Positions 13,716-25,097 of a DNA stretch of 64,000 nucleotides are shown here, in pieces. The notes beneath the pieces were generated by a model. It had not been told where the DNA came from, searched no databases, and saw only the letters and a program-made list of their open reading frames with translations. Numbering within the stretch: position 1 is the stretch's first letter; each line of letters starts with the position of its first letter. This DNA is from Fistulifera solaris (Eukaryota > Bacillariophyta > Bacillariophyceae > Naviculales > Stauroneidaceae), in contig AP026143.1 of assembly GCA_030295235.1 (NCBI GenBank), forward strand, positions 744,001 through 808,000. Reading direction: 5' to 3'. Made by a program: the position numbers and the translations under genes.

Positions 13716-15422
13716 ACTCTTGTTGTAGTCTGTTCGCTTAGCATATAAGTATGATAATTATGAAAAGGAAAGATAGGATAGAAAGTTAGACTGACTTTTG
13801 CATAGCATGAATGATGCGGAACGAAATGAAGAGACGCGGCGGTTCGCACCGTCGACTTTGCCCCTCGCATCTCGCATCTTTTCCAAAACGACTTCGCGCG
13901 CGCCGACCAATTATTAAGGTGGTGCGACATTTAATTTTTGATGCAATGCTGGGATGCTGAAATTGAAAGGATCTTTATTGATGTGCATCACACCTTTAAC
14001 TAGTCACGCAACGAATAAAAAATACATTACAATAGACTATTTACACGAAGAAGAGTCACATTATTTATTAGGCTGAGATCCATGGGTCGGGATCAGCGTC
14101 CCTATGATGTATCCTAGCATTCGGGATTGGACAGTCCTGGTAAAGGACGGCTACACTTTGAAGCTATACAGTGGTCTACTAAAGCCATCGATCGATCCGG
14201 ATGTTTATTCCAAGGTTTATTCGACATAGTAAATCGAGGCATGCGTTGCAATTGCTGTTAAACAACTGCATTGCTACGAAGACGACTTAGTTTAACCAGC
14301 TTGCGTTAATTTACAGTTTAGGCAGCACTGTGCAATGTGGCTTGGATCATAGTTTATTCACAACAAAAAATGCAGTCGTGGTTACCGTAAATTCACACTT
14401 TAGTCTATAGTAAAAAACTGAAGAGAACGACCGCCAAGGCTTTTCGATAAAAGTTTGATGCGTGCAAAGCAAATACCACTGAATATGATTGAAATTTGTA
14501 GTATTTTAATATATATTTTTTAGCTCGACATTTAGCATTAGGACCAAGTTTATGTGGCAATGTGGCTCGGATGATTGTGGATTCATGACTGAAATGCAGT
14601 CGTGGTTACCGTAAATTCACACTTTAGTCTATAGTAAAAAACTGAAGAGAACGACCGCCAAGGCTTTTCGATAAAAGATTGATGCGAGCAAAGCAAATAC
14701 TACTGAATATGATTGAATTTGTAGTATTTCAATATATATTTAGCTCGAGATTTAGCATTAGGACCAAGTTTATGTGGCAATGTGGCTCGGATGATTGTGG
14801 ATTCATGACTGAAATGCAGTCGTGGTTACCGTAAATTAACACTTTAGTTTATAGTAAACACGGAAGGCAAAGGTCCCCAAGTTTCTTTCTCATTTCTCTT
14901 AAAACCCAAATCCACCCTCTGCCAAAACCTGTTCCCAACTACAAATATAAATTTAAGCTGTAACTGGCTCTCAACCCAACGCCTTGGTTGAGGGTTCATC
15001 GACTCAACTCTAGCTATGCTCAATGCTCAAGCTATGCCAGTGCCAGTCGTAATGGGTACCGATACGATCGCTTAAATATTTCCCATTTAGGTGAATAATA
15101 CCGCCAACAGGTGATGACGTTTGACGTCTACACGGAGAAGAACAGTAAGTTGCGACCAGTGACTCACAACCTCCGCACGCACAATCCTGGAACGCAGAGG
15201 AACATCCGCGACGTTCGCGAGTTCTTTTTCACCACCAGCTAAAAAAGCAGCTAAAAAGGTGTGCATCGCGCATCGCACGGAATTTTTGACATCATCGTCA
15301 TCCATGCAGGTAAAACAGGGAAGCAGAAAGAATACATTATTGTTTCTTGCCTATAACTCTCACAAGCACTTCACTTGTCGAGAGCCCGATTCTTCGTTAC
15401 ATTTTGAAAGCATTCTTAAGAC
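13716..15422. other. Intergenic, divergent VPS13/ABCG promoters, repeat-bearing
   Basis: This spacer separates the divergent VPS13 and ABCG starts, so it should hold both promoters. It contains the 220-bp tandem repeat described separately and AT-rich flanks. A 72-codon open frame on the minus strand (15305-15087) has no family resemblance that I can see; I do not call it a gene. Confidence 0.6.
14330..14862. repeat. Tandem repeat, about 220-224 bp period, two full copies plus flanking partials
   Basis: The segment starting TGCAGTCGTGGTTACCGTAA recurs at 14371, 14595 and 14815 (periods 224 and 220). Copies one and two are nearly identical apart from small indels; the third stops after about 45 bases and a degenerate partial precedes copy one. 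Each unit junction carries the imperfect palindrome CATGACTG-N4-CAGTCGTG that recurs elsewhere in the window. Confidence 0.9.
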
Positions 15423-17545
15423 ATGACGGAAGGGAAACAACTCCAACACGCACAAAGCAGTATCCTCGATGTGCATACCGATCCTTTCTCGCCTCGCGAG
15501 GGACGTACGTTAGTCTGGAAAAACATTAACATGACTTTGGTACGTTGTTGTAAAAGCCTTTCAATCGTCTGATGCTGCATGAAAGTTCTCTCTCTCTCAA
15601 CCCGTTCGCGCTGTATTTGCTGTACACAGAAAGGTCAAAAGATGAACCCGATCGTAAGTTACTCGATGATGTTTGGGGAGAAGTGCCCGCGAAAGAAACT
15701 ACCGCAATTATGGGTCCTTCCGGAGCCGGAAAGACCTCTCTGCTCAATATTCTCGCCGGCCGCAACAGTTCACAAGGGCGTCTCCAAATTACGGCCGACG
15801 TTCGATTGAATAATTACACCGTCGATCCAACGAACATGACGGTGCGTCAATTGATTGCTTTTGTGGCGCAAGATGATTCTCTGCAAGTCACTTCCACGCC
15901 GCGGGAAGCCATTTACTTTTCGGCCAAGCTGCGTTTGCCGCGTACCACAACCGAAAGTCAATTGCAGAAATTGACGGAAAAGATGATTGAAGAACTCGGA
16001 TTGACGAAATGTGCGGATACTCTGGTCGGCGGTGCTTTGATCAAGGGCATTTCGGGAGGAGAACGGAAGCGAACCAGTGTCGGAGTAGAGTTGGTCACTC
16101 GACCCGCTTTGGTATTCTTGGACGAACCGACTTCGGGATTGGACAGCTTTTCTGCCGTACAACTCTGTCAGGTATTGAAAAAAGTAGCTAATGCTGGGTC
16201 CTCGGTATTATTCACCATTCATCAGCCGTCTTCGGAAATCTTCAATTCCTTTGATCGCTTAATTTTCATGAATAAAGGACGTGTCTTTTACCAAGGAAGT
16301 GTGGCGGATGTTCCGGCGTACTTTGCAGAACGAGGCCGACCGAGTCCACCGAACTTCAATCCAGCGGATTGGATCATGTCGGTCGCCCAATCCGTTCCCG
16401 TCGATCAGTTGGATGCCGATGGTTTCTTCCCCAAAGACGAACGTGAAATTGGCGAAGCCTTTGAGACAGAAGACGGAAAAGATATTTTGGGAATGACCAA
16501 TACACGACGAGGCATCCGCGCCGACGATTTGAGAGCCGATGATCGGTCGCCGGGTATCGCCACTCAAGTCAGTATGCTATTTACAAGAGAACTGGTGAAT
16601 ATCAAACGCGATGTGACGCCTTTGATTGCTCGATTTGGCTTGACGACATTTTTAGGCATTCTCGTCGGTATCATTTTCTTGGATGTCGGCCAAGAAAGTC
16701 GAGGTAAGGAACTCGCATTGATTCGTCATCCGACTTGTCTATGTCGACATCCAACTAAGTTTTTAATTTATCTGAATGGCTGGCAGATAATTTTGGCAAT
16801 GTCCAGAGTCAATTCGGTGCTGTGATTATGCTTCTATTGATGAGTATGTTCGGTACTGCACAGCCTGCGCTCTTGTCATTCCCTGAGGAACGGCCTGTGT
16901 TCCTGCGCGAATACAGCACCAATCACTATTCCGTCTTTTCGTATTTCGTTTCCAGATTAACCATGGAAGCTGTCATTACGGGTGGCCAGATTATGATCCA
17001 ACTTTTGATCACATACTTCTTGATCGGCTTTCAAGGGAACTTTGGCATGTATTTCGTTACCGTGTACACGCTGGCAATGGCTAGTACAGCTTTGGCGGTG
17101 GCGCTGGGATGTTCAGTGGAAGATCCAAAACTGGCACAAGAAATGCTACCCATTCTCTTTGTACCACAAATGCTGTTCGCTGGATTTTTCGTACAGACGG
17201 AACTCATTCCAGAGGTAAGTCAGCATTTATTGGCCTATAAATGGATACTGTTTTGACGAATGCTCACAATTAATTTTGTTTTTTCATCAGTTCCTGCGTT
17301 GGGCTCGTTATCTATGCTCCCTGACGTACGCCATCCGCATCCTGTTGATCAATGAATTTGAAGATTGCGCCAATGAGCAATCAGCAAATGAAGACGAACC
17401 AAATTACTGTCGCCAGGCTTTAGACAATGTTGACGCTGATGCCGACGAAACATGGTGGAACTGGTTAGTTCTTGTGGCGTTGTTTGTGGTATTTCGAGTC
17501 ATGGCTTTGCGTATCCTTCAATTGAAATCGACGAAATTCTATTAG
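15423..17545 (+). CDS. ABC transporter, ABCG (WHITE) half-transporter
   Basis: This is a membrane half-transporter that must dimerise; family members export lipids, sterols or other hydrophobic compounds. The order is nucleotide-binding domain then membrane domain, as in ABCG. Visible motifs are LVWKNINMTL before the domain, Walker A GPSGAGKTS, signature ISGGERKR, Walker B LVFLDEPTSGLD and H-loop FTIHQPSSEI, followed by about six membrane segments from 16620 on. The gene model has four exons: ATG 15423, introns about 15544-15629, 16704-16786 and 17215-17290. The sum is 1878 nt, 625 residues, normal for the family. The first donor is uncertain: a better-looking GTACGT at 15540 would break frame, while GTTGTT at 15544 keeps it. 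Substrate is not predictable from sequence. Confidence 0.9.
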
Positions 17546-18019
17546 TCATTACCAAACAAGAGTGGTCTATGCTATCGTGCTTCATCGCTCGATTGCTTTG
17601 CGTTATTTTAAAGCGAATGATAAAGTTAATACTTTATTTTTTATCACGGTCTTAGCTTTAAGTTGAATGATGTCTCAATTGACTCGGGAAACGACAATTG
17701 GACAATCGTTGATAGTTATGAAGACCTAGTTGATCAGTACCATTCTTTTCAAAAAATGAAATTGTTTGCTGAAGAGAAATGCGCGAATGGAGTAAATCTA
17801 GCCCAAAAATATAGCTGGTCTTTAGGATTTATCTACCCTTAGCCTCACGACCGGATTTAGTCACGCGGCGACAACGTTTTTGCTCTGCGCCGTTTCGAAG
17901 TGCTTCAATTTTGTTCGCAGCGGCGAAAGACACAACAAGAACACTTCGAAGCTGAAAACAAACAATGCTTTCATAATTCATTATTGTAGTCTTCTTCCAG
18001 GAGCAAACATCTATAAAAC
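17546..18019. other. Intergenic between ABCG and FKBP8-like genes
   Basis: It holds the 3' end of the ABCG transcript and the promoter of the next gene. A copy of the dispersed imperfect palindrome (CACGACCGGATTTAGTCACG) sits at 17846-17865. Nothing coding is seen. Confidence 0.6.
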
Positions 18020-19448
18020 ATGACCGAAAACCACAATCATGAAGATGTCAGCGACGACACGTGGCAAGAACTCATGGGTTCTGATTTAATGATAAAGAAG
18101 GTGCGTCTTTTACAATGTTATTCGGTCGTCTATGCCTCTCTCGTCCCTCAGCATTTATAAATCACTCATTTTTCAATAGATCGTTACAACGAACTCCGAA
18201 AGTGACGAAAGTCAAGCTGTGAAACCCGCAGATGCTGTACGTATTGATTTTGAGGCCCGTTACGCTCCCGACCGAACGATCCTCGACGGCCCGCTTTGTC
18301 AAGAAGCAAAAGATTGGTTGATTGTGATCGGAGAAAAGGACGTTTTACCCGCTGTCGAAATGGGAGTACGATTCATGAGTGTCGGAGAAACAGCGTTGGT
18401 GTGGAGTCATTCCAAATTTGCGCATGGGCCGGGGCAACGCAAACACGGGGATTTCGAACTGCCATCCAACGCGAACGTCTTGTTTCAAATCACGGTACGC
18501 GCCATTTTAAAGCCATCGGCTACCACCGCTGACGAAATTGCGATTGCCTTGTCGAAGAAGAATATCGGGAACGACATTTTTGCCAATGAGTGGAATCCCT
18601 ACGGCATTGCACGGGCGAAACAACAATACAAGCGGGCCGGAGAACTCATGGAGCATTTGTTACAAACAGGCACTTGGAAGGACGACGAGGAAGACGATCG
18701 ATTTTTACAGCAGAAAGCCCGAGAAATTATGCTGGATTCATTCAACAATCTCGCCGCCTTGCATTTGCGGAACAAAGACTACAAGTTAGCCAAAGAAGCC
18801 GCGGTCAAAGTCCTCGAACGGGACCCGGACAACTTCAAGGCTTTAATCCGAGCTGCTAAAGCGGCGTTGCTTGATCCAGCATCCGAATTTGAAGAAGTAG
18901 AGGCCGCATTGGCGGCGGCTGCTTCACGGAGTGAACACGCAAGTGACCTTGATTTGCAAAAACTAAAAGAAGAATTTGTTCGACGAAAGAGAGCGTACAA
19001 AAAGAAATCGAAAGCCATGTTTGCGAATAAGAAGAAATTTGAATCGAGCATTCAAACTATTTCCGAGGAAGCGAAAGAAGAAGCGGACGAGAGCACCAAC
19101 GATGATGGAGGCGAAAAATTAGTCGACGGACAGTGTACGATAGAAGGAGCACAATCATTTTCGGAAGCGGAAGGATCGGTCGCTGCCGCACCCGAGCCGA
19201 CATCAACGAGTCAAATTGGGAATTGGATGGACTGGCGCAAATGGGATTGGAAAAACAAAGTGCTACCATATGCCTTTCAACTATTGATGACATGTGTCAT
19301 GTACTGGTACTACACGGTTTTGAAGCAGCAGCAAGATGAGAAGATGGCTGCAGCGTTGCAAGAGGCACAATTCACGCAACAAATATTGAATGACAATGAA
19401 TTTGAGTTTTTGTTATCAGACCCGACCTCGACACAAAACGAGCTGTAG
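18020..19448 (+). CDS. FKBP8/FKBP38-like tail-anchored TPR protein
   Basis: FKBP8-type proteins are membrane-anchored co-chaperones with a diverged FKBP domain, TPRs that contact HSP90, and a C-terminal anchor in mitochondria or ER. Here ATG 18020 begins an 81-nt exon encoding WQELMGSDLMIKK, resembling the segment before the FKBP domain of animal FKBP8. An intron at 18101-18179 follows. Exon two gives an FKBP-like domain (GEKDVLPAVEMGVRFMSVGE, then ELPSNANVLFQITV), a TPR region (residues about 200-320), an acidic Glu/Asp stretch, and a hydrophobic segment PYAFQLLMTCVMYWYYTVL about 45 residues from the end. Total 449 residues. Several aromatic active-site positions of true prolyl isomerases appear absent, so catalytic activity is doubtful. 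The 428-bp satellite begins only about 45 bp after its stop. Confidence 0.82.
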
Positions 19449-19491
19449 TAGTTTACAATAATGGACTAAATGGATTAATGGAAGCGTCGAA

Positions 19492-21835
19492 GCTTTCTAC
19501 TGTTTCATGTTTTCATGTCGATTCAACGTCGATTCTTGTTGAATGGCCCGCATTAGCGATGTTGGACAAAGTATTGTTGTCATTGGTGTCCAACAAACCC
19601 GAAAAAGGTTGGGATCGAAACTACACAGACTCCGGGTTCCCCCTCTGTCGATAAATTTCCCTACGAGAGCTACGTGAAATCACGTAGACATTCGAAGCGT
19701 TGGATCATTCGTTCCACCAACTTTTTGTTTTCAAACCGATGGCGTTCATTGCTTCCTGATACGAAATAAATACGGTGGACAAGCAAATGATGATATCTGT
19801 GCACTGGAAAGCCATGAATTGGACGAGTGCGAAGAATGCAATATCCGGGTACCCCTGCAGAGATAAATTTCCTACGGCGGTTACGTATAATATAGCGCGT
19901 AGAAACTGGAACCGTCGTAACTTTCTATTGTTTCATGTTTTCATGTCGATTCAACGTCGATTCTTGTTGAATGGCCCGCATTAGCGATGTTGGACAAAGT
20001 ATTGTTGTCATTGGTGTCCAACAAACCCGAAAAAGGTTGGGATCGAAACTACACAAACTCCGGGTTCCCCCTCTGTCGATAAATTTCCCTACGAGAGCTA
20101 CGTGAAATCACGTAGACATTCGAAGCGTTGGATCATTCGTTCCACCAACTTTTTGTTTTCGAATCGATGGCTTTCATTGCTTCCTGATACGAAATTAATA
20201 CGATGGACAAGCAAACGTTGATATCTGTGGACTGGAAAGCCATGAATTGGATGGGTGCGAAGAATGCAATATCCGGGTACCCCTGCAGAGATAAATTTCC
20301 TACGGCGGTTACGTATAATATAGCGCGTAGAAACTGGAACCGTCGTAACTTTCTATTGTTTCATGTTTTCATGTCGCTTCAACGTCGATTCTTGTTGAAT
20401 GGCCCGCATTAGCGATGTTGGACAAAGTATTGTTGTCATTGGTGTCCAACAAACCCGAAAAAGGTTGGGATCGAAACTACACAAACTCCGGGTTCCCCCT
20501 CTGTCGATAAATTTCCCTACGAGAGCTACGTGAAATCACGTAGACATTCGAAGCGTTGGATCATTCGTTCCACCAACTTTTTGTTTTCAAACCGATGGCT
20601 TTCATTGCTTCCTGATACGAAATAAATACGATGGACAAGCAAATGTTGATATCGGTGCACTGGAAAGCCATGAATTGGACGAGTGTGAGAAATGCAATAT
20701 CCGGGTACCCCTGCAGAGATAAATTTCCTACGGCGGTTACGTATAATATAGCGCGTAGAAACTGGAACCGTCGTAACTTTCTATTGTTTCATGTTTTCAT
20801 GTCGATTCAACGTCGATTCTTGTTGAATGGCCCGCATTAGCGATGTTGGACAAAGTATTGTTGTCATTGGTGTCCAACAAACCCGAAAAAGGTTGGGATC
20901 GAAACTACACAAACTCCGGGTTCCCCCTCTGTCGATAAATTTCCCTACGAGAGCTACGTGAAATCACGTAGACATTCGAAGCGTTGGATCATTCGTTCCA
21001 CCAACTTTTTGTTTTCGAATCGATGGCTTTCATTGCTTCCTGATACGAAATTAATACGATGGACAAGCAAACGTTGATATCTGTGGACTGGAAAGCCATG
21101 AATTGGATGGGTGCGAAGAATGCAATATCCGGGTACCCCTGCAGAGATAAATTTCCTACGGCGGTTACGTATAATATAGCGCGTAGAAACTGGAACCGTC
21201 GTAACTTTCTATTGTTTCATGTTTTCATGTTGATTCAACGTCGATTCTTGTTGAATGGCCCGCATTAGCGATGTTGGACAAAGTATTGTTGTCATTGGTG
21301 TCCAACAAACCCGAAAAAGGTTGGGATCGAAACTACACAAACTCCGGGTTCCCCCTCTGTCGATAAATTTCCCCACGAGAGCTACGTGAAATCACGTAGA
21401 CATTCGAAGCGTTGGATCATTCGTTCCACCAACTTTTTGTTTTCAAACCGATGGCTTTCATTGCTTCCTGATACGAAATAAATACGGTGGACAAGCAAAT
21501 GTTGATATCTGTGGACTGGAAAGCCATGAATTGGATGGGTGCGAAGAATGCAATATCCGGGTACCCCTGCAGAGATAAATTTCCTACGGCGGTTACGTAT
21601 AATATAGCGCGTAGAAACTGGAACCGTCGTAACTTTCTATTGTTTCATGTTTTCATGTTGATTCAACGTCGATTCTTGTTCAATGGCCCGCAGTAGCAAT
21701 GTGGGACAAAGTATTGTTGACATTGGTGTCCAACAAACCCGAAAAAGGTTGGGATCGAAACTACACAGACTCCGGGTTTGCCCTCTGTCGATAAATTTCC
21801 CTACGAGAGCTACGTGAAATCACGTAGACATCGAA
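19492..21835. repeat. 428-bp satellite array, about 5.5 units, dimeric higher-order pattern
   Basis: Identical landmarks recur every 428 bp (for example the ATGGACAAGCAAA-type start at 19775, 20203, 20631, 21059 and 21487). Units alternate between type A (CAAACCGATGG with AAATAAATAC) and type B (CGAATCGATGG with AAATTAATAC), giving an 856-bp dimer. Unit five starts as A and ends as B, as if by crossover or conversion. Each unit has an 8-bp hairpin CTACGTGA/TCACGTAG, and an inverted pair GTTGGACA/TGTCCAAC 18 bp apart. All five complete units keep a 69-codon frame on the plus strand; I treat it as by-product of recent duplication, not as a gene. Confidence 0.95.
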
Positions 21836-22232
21836 GCGATTAATTTTTCACGAGCTTGACGTATTGCAGTCGATCTCCATGAAGGTAAAAGCTTGAAAAC
21901 CAAAAAAAGACCGTCTTTCGCATAGGACCATCTTGGGACCATCATCACAATCACGGGGGTAAAACGTTTCCGCCATACAGACGTTACCTGGTAGCGACAA
22001 TCGTGCATCTTCGCGCTTCGAGATCGTCAGCGTCTTGCATGCGTACGTAGTGACTATTTGTTTCGCTTGCTCTCGTCCGCGCCAACCGCAAAAGAAAAAG
22101 CGACGATACCTGGTACAGTACAGAATAAAAATATTTTTTTGTTGTCCTCTTTTATTTCAAAAACAAAGCCTAAGGGGGAGCAATACGTTAAAAAAGACAC
22201 TGAAGCATAAGGAAGCAACAATAAAACTCAAA
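21836..22232. other. Intergenic upstream of FCF2
   Basis: This stretch separates the satellite from FCF2. Two copies of the palindromic nonamer TACCTGGTA lie at 21985 and 22107. The frame remains open upstream of the FCF2 start to about 22035, but that extension has low-complexity composition and no family similarity. Confidence 0.5.
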
Positions 22233-22769
22233 ATGACGAACCAGAAGAAACGACCCCGCAATGAATTGACGAAACTCATTCCCGACTATGTTGCTCCGAT
22301 GGAACTCCAAACAACAACGTCGACGGCTCCGAAACCCGTCAAGTCTACGTTGCCTCCTCCGACATGGATGACGTCGAAGCAAAAAGACTTCAAAACAGGG
22401 AAAGTGACGACTCCAAAGACGAATACAGCGGGTCCGGGCTGGTTTCACATGCGGCCGTCCGCATCGACTGCGGAGTTACAAGCCGATCTTCATTTGATTC
22501 GAAACCGTAATTATTTGGATCCCAAGCACTTCTACAAGTCATCCGATAAGTTCGGGACGTTTCTACAACGCGGTACTGTCATCGAAGGGGCCTCGGAGTT
22601 CTTTTCGTCGCGTTTGACGAAGAAGCAGCGCAAGGAAACGTTGTTACAAGAAGTTTTGGCCGATACGGAGACGGCGGGTTGGGCTCAACAGAAATACAAA
22701 AAGATGCAGCAAGAAAAGACCGCCCAGGCGGAGAAACGGCGTTTCAAGAAACGAAAAGGACGTAAATGA
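22233..22769 (+). CDS. FCF2: FCF2-family pre-rRNA processing protein
   Basis: FCF2 is an essential nucleolar factor of the small-subunit processome, needed for early 18S rRNA cleavages. The C-terminal two thirds match the family order: GPGWFHMRP, an ELQADLHLIRNRNYLDPKHF block, KFGTFLQRGTVIEGASEFFS, SRLTKKQRKETLLQEVLAD, a KYKKMQ segment and a basic KRRFKKRKGRK end suited to nucleolar targeting. I choose ATG 22233 (MTNQKKRPRN), giving 178 residues, because the upstream in-frame extension from 22035 does not resemble anything and would be unusual for this short family. The gene has no intron. Confidence in the family is high; the start is less sure. Confidence 0.88.
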   Translation: MTNQKKRPRNELTKLIPDYVAPMELQTTTSTAPKPVKSTLPPPTWMTSKQKDFKTGKVTTPKTNTAGPGWFHMRPSASTAELQADLHLIRNRNYLDPKHFYKSSDKFGTFLQRGTVIEGASEFFSSRLTKKQRKETLLQEVLADTETAGWAQQKYKKMQQEKTAQAEKRRFKKRKGRK

Positions 22770-22893
22770 GCAACTGCTGTATTAAAATTGCTGCGTAATG
22801 AAAAATATTAAGTTTCACAACTAATTTGGACAGAGACTAAAGGGAACGCTCTTTTTCGACCCGTCGTCCTCTCTTCTTCCCTTCCATCCGTTT

Positions 22894-23747
22894 TTACATT
22901 AGCACAAAAGGTACCAACGCTACCAGAGGCAATCCATAGGCCGCGAGCAACAAAGTGTTTTCGGCGGCAATGCCAAACAAACCCAAAAAGGCGGTGACCC
23001 AAGCGAGCATGAGAGTCAAGCGCGAAGCCGTTTTATGCGCAAAACGGATAGTCTTATTTTGTTTGTCCATTCCAAAGTCAGGGTGAAGGAAAATCGATCC
23101 AGCGAGTCCTGTGAAGCATCATTTTGTACATGAGATAAGGGTATCAGCGATACAACGGACGCGTTCTGGGGCACTTACCCAAGCCAACACAGCTGATCAC
23201 TACCCCTGTCCCGACCATGGCGTGCGGAGAGGACAAATGGAGGTATCCGTTATTTTCCTTGTTGCGGTAGATGCAGTAGATCCCTCCAAACGAGCAAAAG
23301 AGCGAAAGCCAGCCCAATATTCCGTGCGTCTGTTATCTCCATAAAGTGAGGCAGAGAATACATCGTCCCTTAATAACAAATAATCAATATTACCTTGGTA
23401 TTTGCATAGCCTCCCAGTTTCTTCGTGACAGCTCCCAAACCTGCGAATCCCACCATGCCGCACGTCATGAGAAACGGATGCCAACTGAAGAGACGCCATT
23501 CACCCGTCGGCTGCAAACCGGCTTGACGTCCCATGAGCAGCGAGTACGCAATCAATACAGTCACCAGTGTGTAGTACTGTGCGGGAGAGGGTTTGGGGGC
23601 TGAAATTCCGTTGCAAAGGACGCAAAGATCGCCCATGAAGATGAGGAGTGAGACGCTCATCATATGCCGTGATATGTCAAAAATCTTCATTTCATTGCTA
23701 ACATCGCTACTTACGGAGTATTTACCCCATGAGCCTTGTGCGACCAT
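22894..23747 (-). CDS. Cytochrome b561-domain membrane protein
   Basis: Proteins of this family carry two haems in a helical bundle and move electrons across membranes, often from ascorbate. Three exons are supported: 23747-23394, 23329-23179 and 23108-22894, with GT-AG introns of 64 and 70 bp; the sum is 720 nt, 239 residues. Conserved His residues typical of haem ligation sit in FSWHPFLM, KTHGILGW, SSPHAMVGTG and AHKTASR, and are spread over successive hydrophobic segments. About six membrane spans are visible. The composition resembles the CYB561D2-like group more than the classical chromaffin-granule type. The start at 23747 is the first ATG; MKIFDISRHM, 20 residues in, is an alternative. 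The direction of electron flow and the membrane cannot be told from sequence. Confidence 0.78.
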
Positions 23748-24115
23748 GCTTGATATTGCTTTGTTTATTACGAGCTAGAATAAAGTCAAAGGAAACACTT
23801 CACAAGCAATAAATTGAAAGTCGATCGTTCTTTTTACGGAGTATTTTTTTGTCCATGTTGATCGTAAAGGTATGAAAAAGATACGCGCCAAGTCACAGAA
23901 CGATTAAGGTTGACGTTAAGGAAAACATCATGGATCCGTAGTAGTAGTAGGTAAAGACTACCATACTCAGCAAGAGACAGCTATTCTGTAAATGCGTTAT
24001 CACAATACGGAGTAATACGGATTAATCACAACACTCTCATTCTTTTTCTTTAAACTTTTCTTTTCATCTGGTATTTGGTAGCCGTACTGACACAATGTTA
24101 TCTCATTGATTGCAA
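23748..24115. other. Intergenic between FTR1 and cytochrome b561 genes
   Basis: FTR1 ends at 24116 and the b561 gene begins at 23747, both on the minus strand. The stretch is AT-rich with repeated CGGAGTA words (for example at 23837 and 24008). Nothing else is seen. Confidence 0.5.
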
Positions 24116-25097
24116 TCACGCGACATCTTCTTTCACCAACGCAGCTCCTTTTTTGGCATCCGGTTCATCGCAATCAATACTGCTGCTGCTGTTGCTGTTG
24201 AGCTTGTTTTCGGCAGCTAGCTGCTGCAGTTCTTGATCGAGGCGCTTCATTTCATGCAATTTCATGCAGTGCAAGGCGGCCGTCACACCAAGGAAACACC
24301 AAAAGGTGGTAATCTGCAGAAGACTGCGCGAGGAACTGTAACCGAAGGGTTTCAAAATGACCATAGGCAGTTTCTTGTGACTCCAGAAATCGTTCTTGGC
24401 GGCCCAAACTTCTCGAGTTTCTCCCAGGATTTCTTCAAACTCGTGACATCCACCCACAAATAGACCCGTGGCGAGGAATGCGAGCACAATCGTGACAAAG
24501 ATGCACACGTAATGCTTCTGTTTCATGCTTTGGTTGGCCCAGTACACTAAAAAGCCGACCGCGAGACCCACACTGATACCAATTACGGCGCTCAGCGGAA
24601 TGGCTACCAAATTGTCACCATCAAGAAAGAAGGGCAACAAAAAGACACCGCATTCGGCGACTTCGCGCCATACATTCCACGCAACATTGAATCGAATGGA
24701 AGACATCGTCAAATCGAATGATTGAGAAATCTTGCCATCTTTCTTGTTCTTGTAGTAGCCCATCCACTTGGGGATCTTTTAGGGAAAGTTGCAGGATACA
24801 AAGAGCAGCGATAACCTTGGAAATTCCTTCAATCCACTCGGCCACTTCTTCATCAAACTCCTTGGACAAGACAGCCAACGGAATGGCGACAATGACCACA
24901 ACCAGAACAGCGAAAAATGCAGCGATAGCGGCGGATACTGTCACTTCACGGAACATCTGATCCTTGGATGCTGTATTGGCATCTTGAGGAATGTCACTCT
25001 TCTGAATGACGGTACGGAATTCGCCAATAATGATGGCGCCTTCCATGAATTCGCGAGCGAAGATAGTGCACATGGCATAGTCGAAGAGGTTCGGCAT
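24116..25097 (-). CDS. FTR1: FTR1-like high-affinity iron permease
   Basis: FTR1 permeases carry iron across the plasma or vacuolar membrane, usually with a ferroxidase. ATG 25097 opens MPNLFDYAMC followed by REFMEGAIIIGEFR, the first RExxE iron-binding motif. A second, WREVAEC, lies near 24660. About seven hydrophobic segments and a Gln/Glu-rich cytoplasmic tail follow; the total of about 326 residues is normal. The reading frame changes at an A run (plus-strand T4 at 24777-24780): one base fewer would give LSLKIPKWMGYYKNKKDG without interruption, and the second frame continues the family pattern. I treat it as one gene with a probable consensus insertion. There is no multicopper oxidase within the window, so its partner, if any, lies elsewhere. 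Confidence 0.85.

Noticed and set aside
15087-15305. Minus-strand 72-codon frame before the ABCG gene as a small protein
   Set aside because: No homology, membrane span or signal is visible, and it lies in the promoter region.
19775-21696. Five 69-codon frames, one per satellite unit, as a tandem small-gene family
   Set aside because: Identity extends equally over the non-coding part of each unit, so frame conservation follows from recent duplication; no family features or start context support coding.
22035-22232. Longer FCF2 start at 22035
   Set aside because: The extra 66 residues are low-complexity and unlike the family, whose conserved region begins well after the ATG at 22233.
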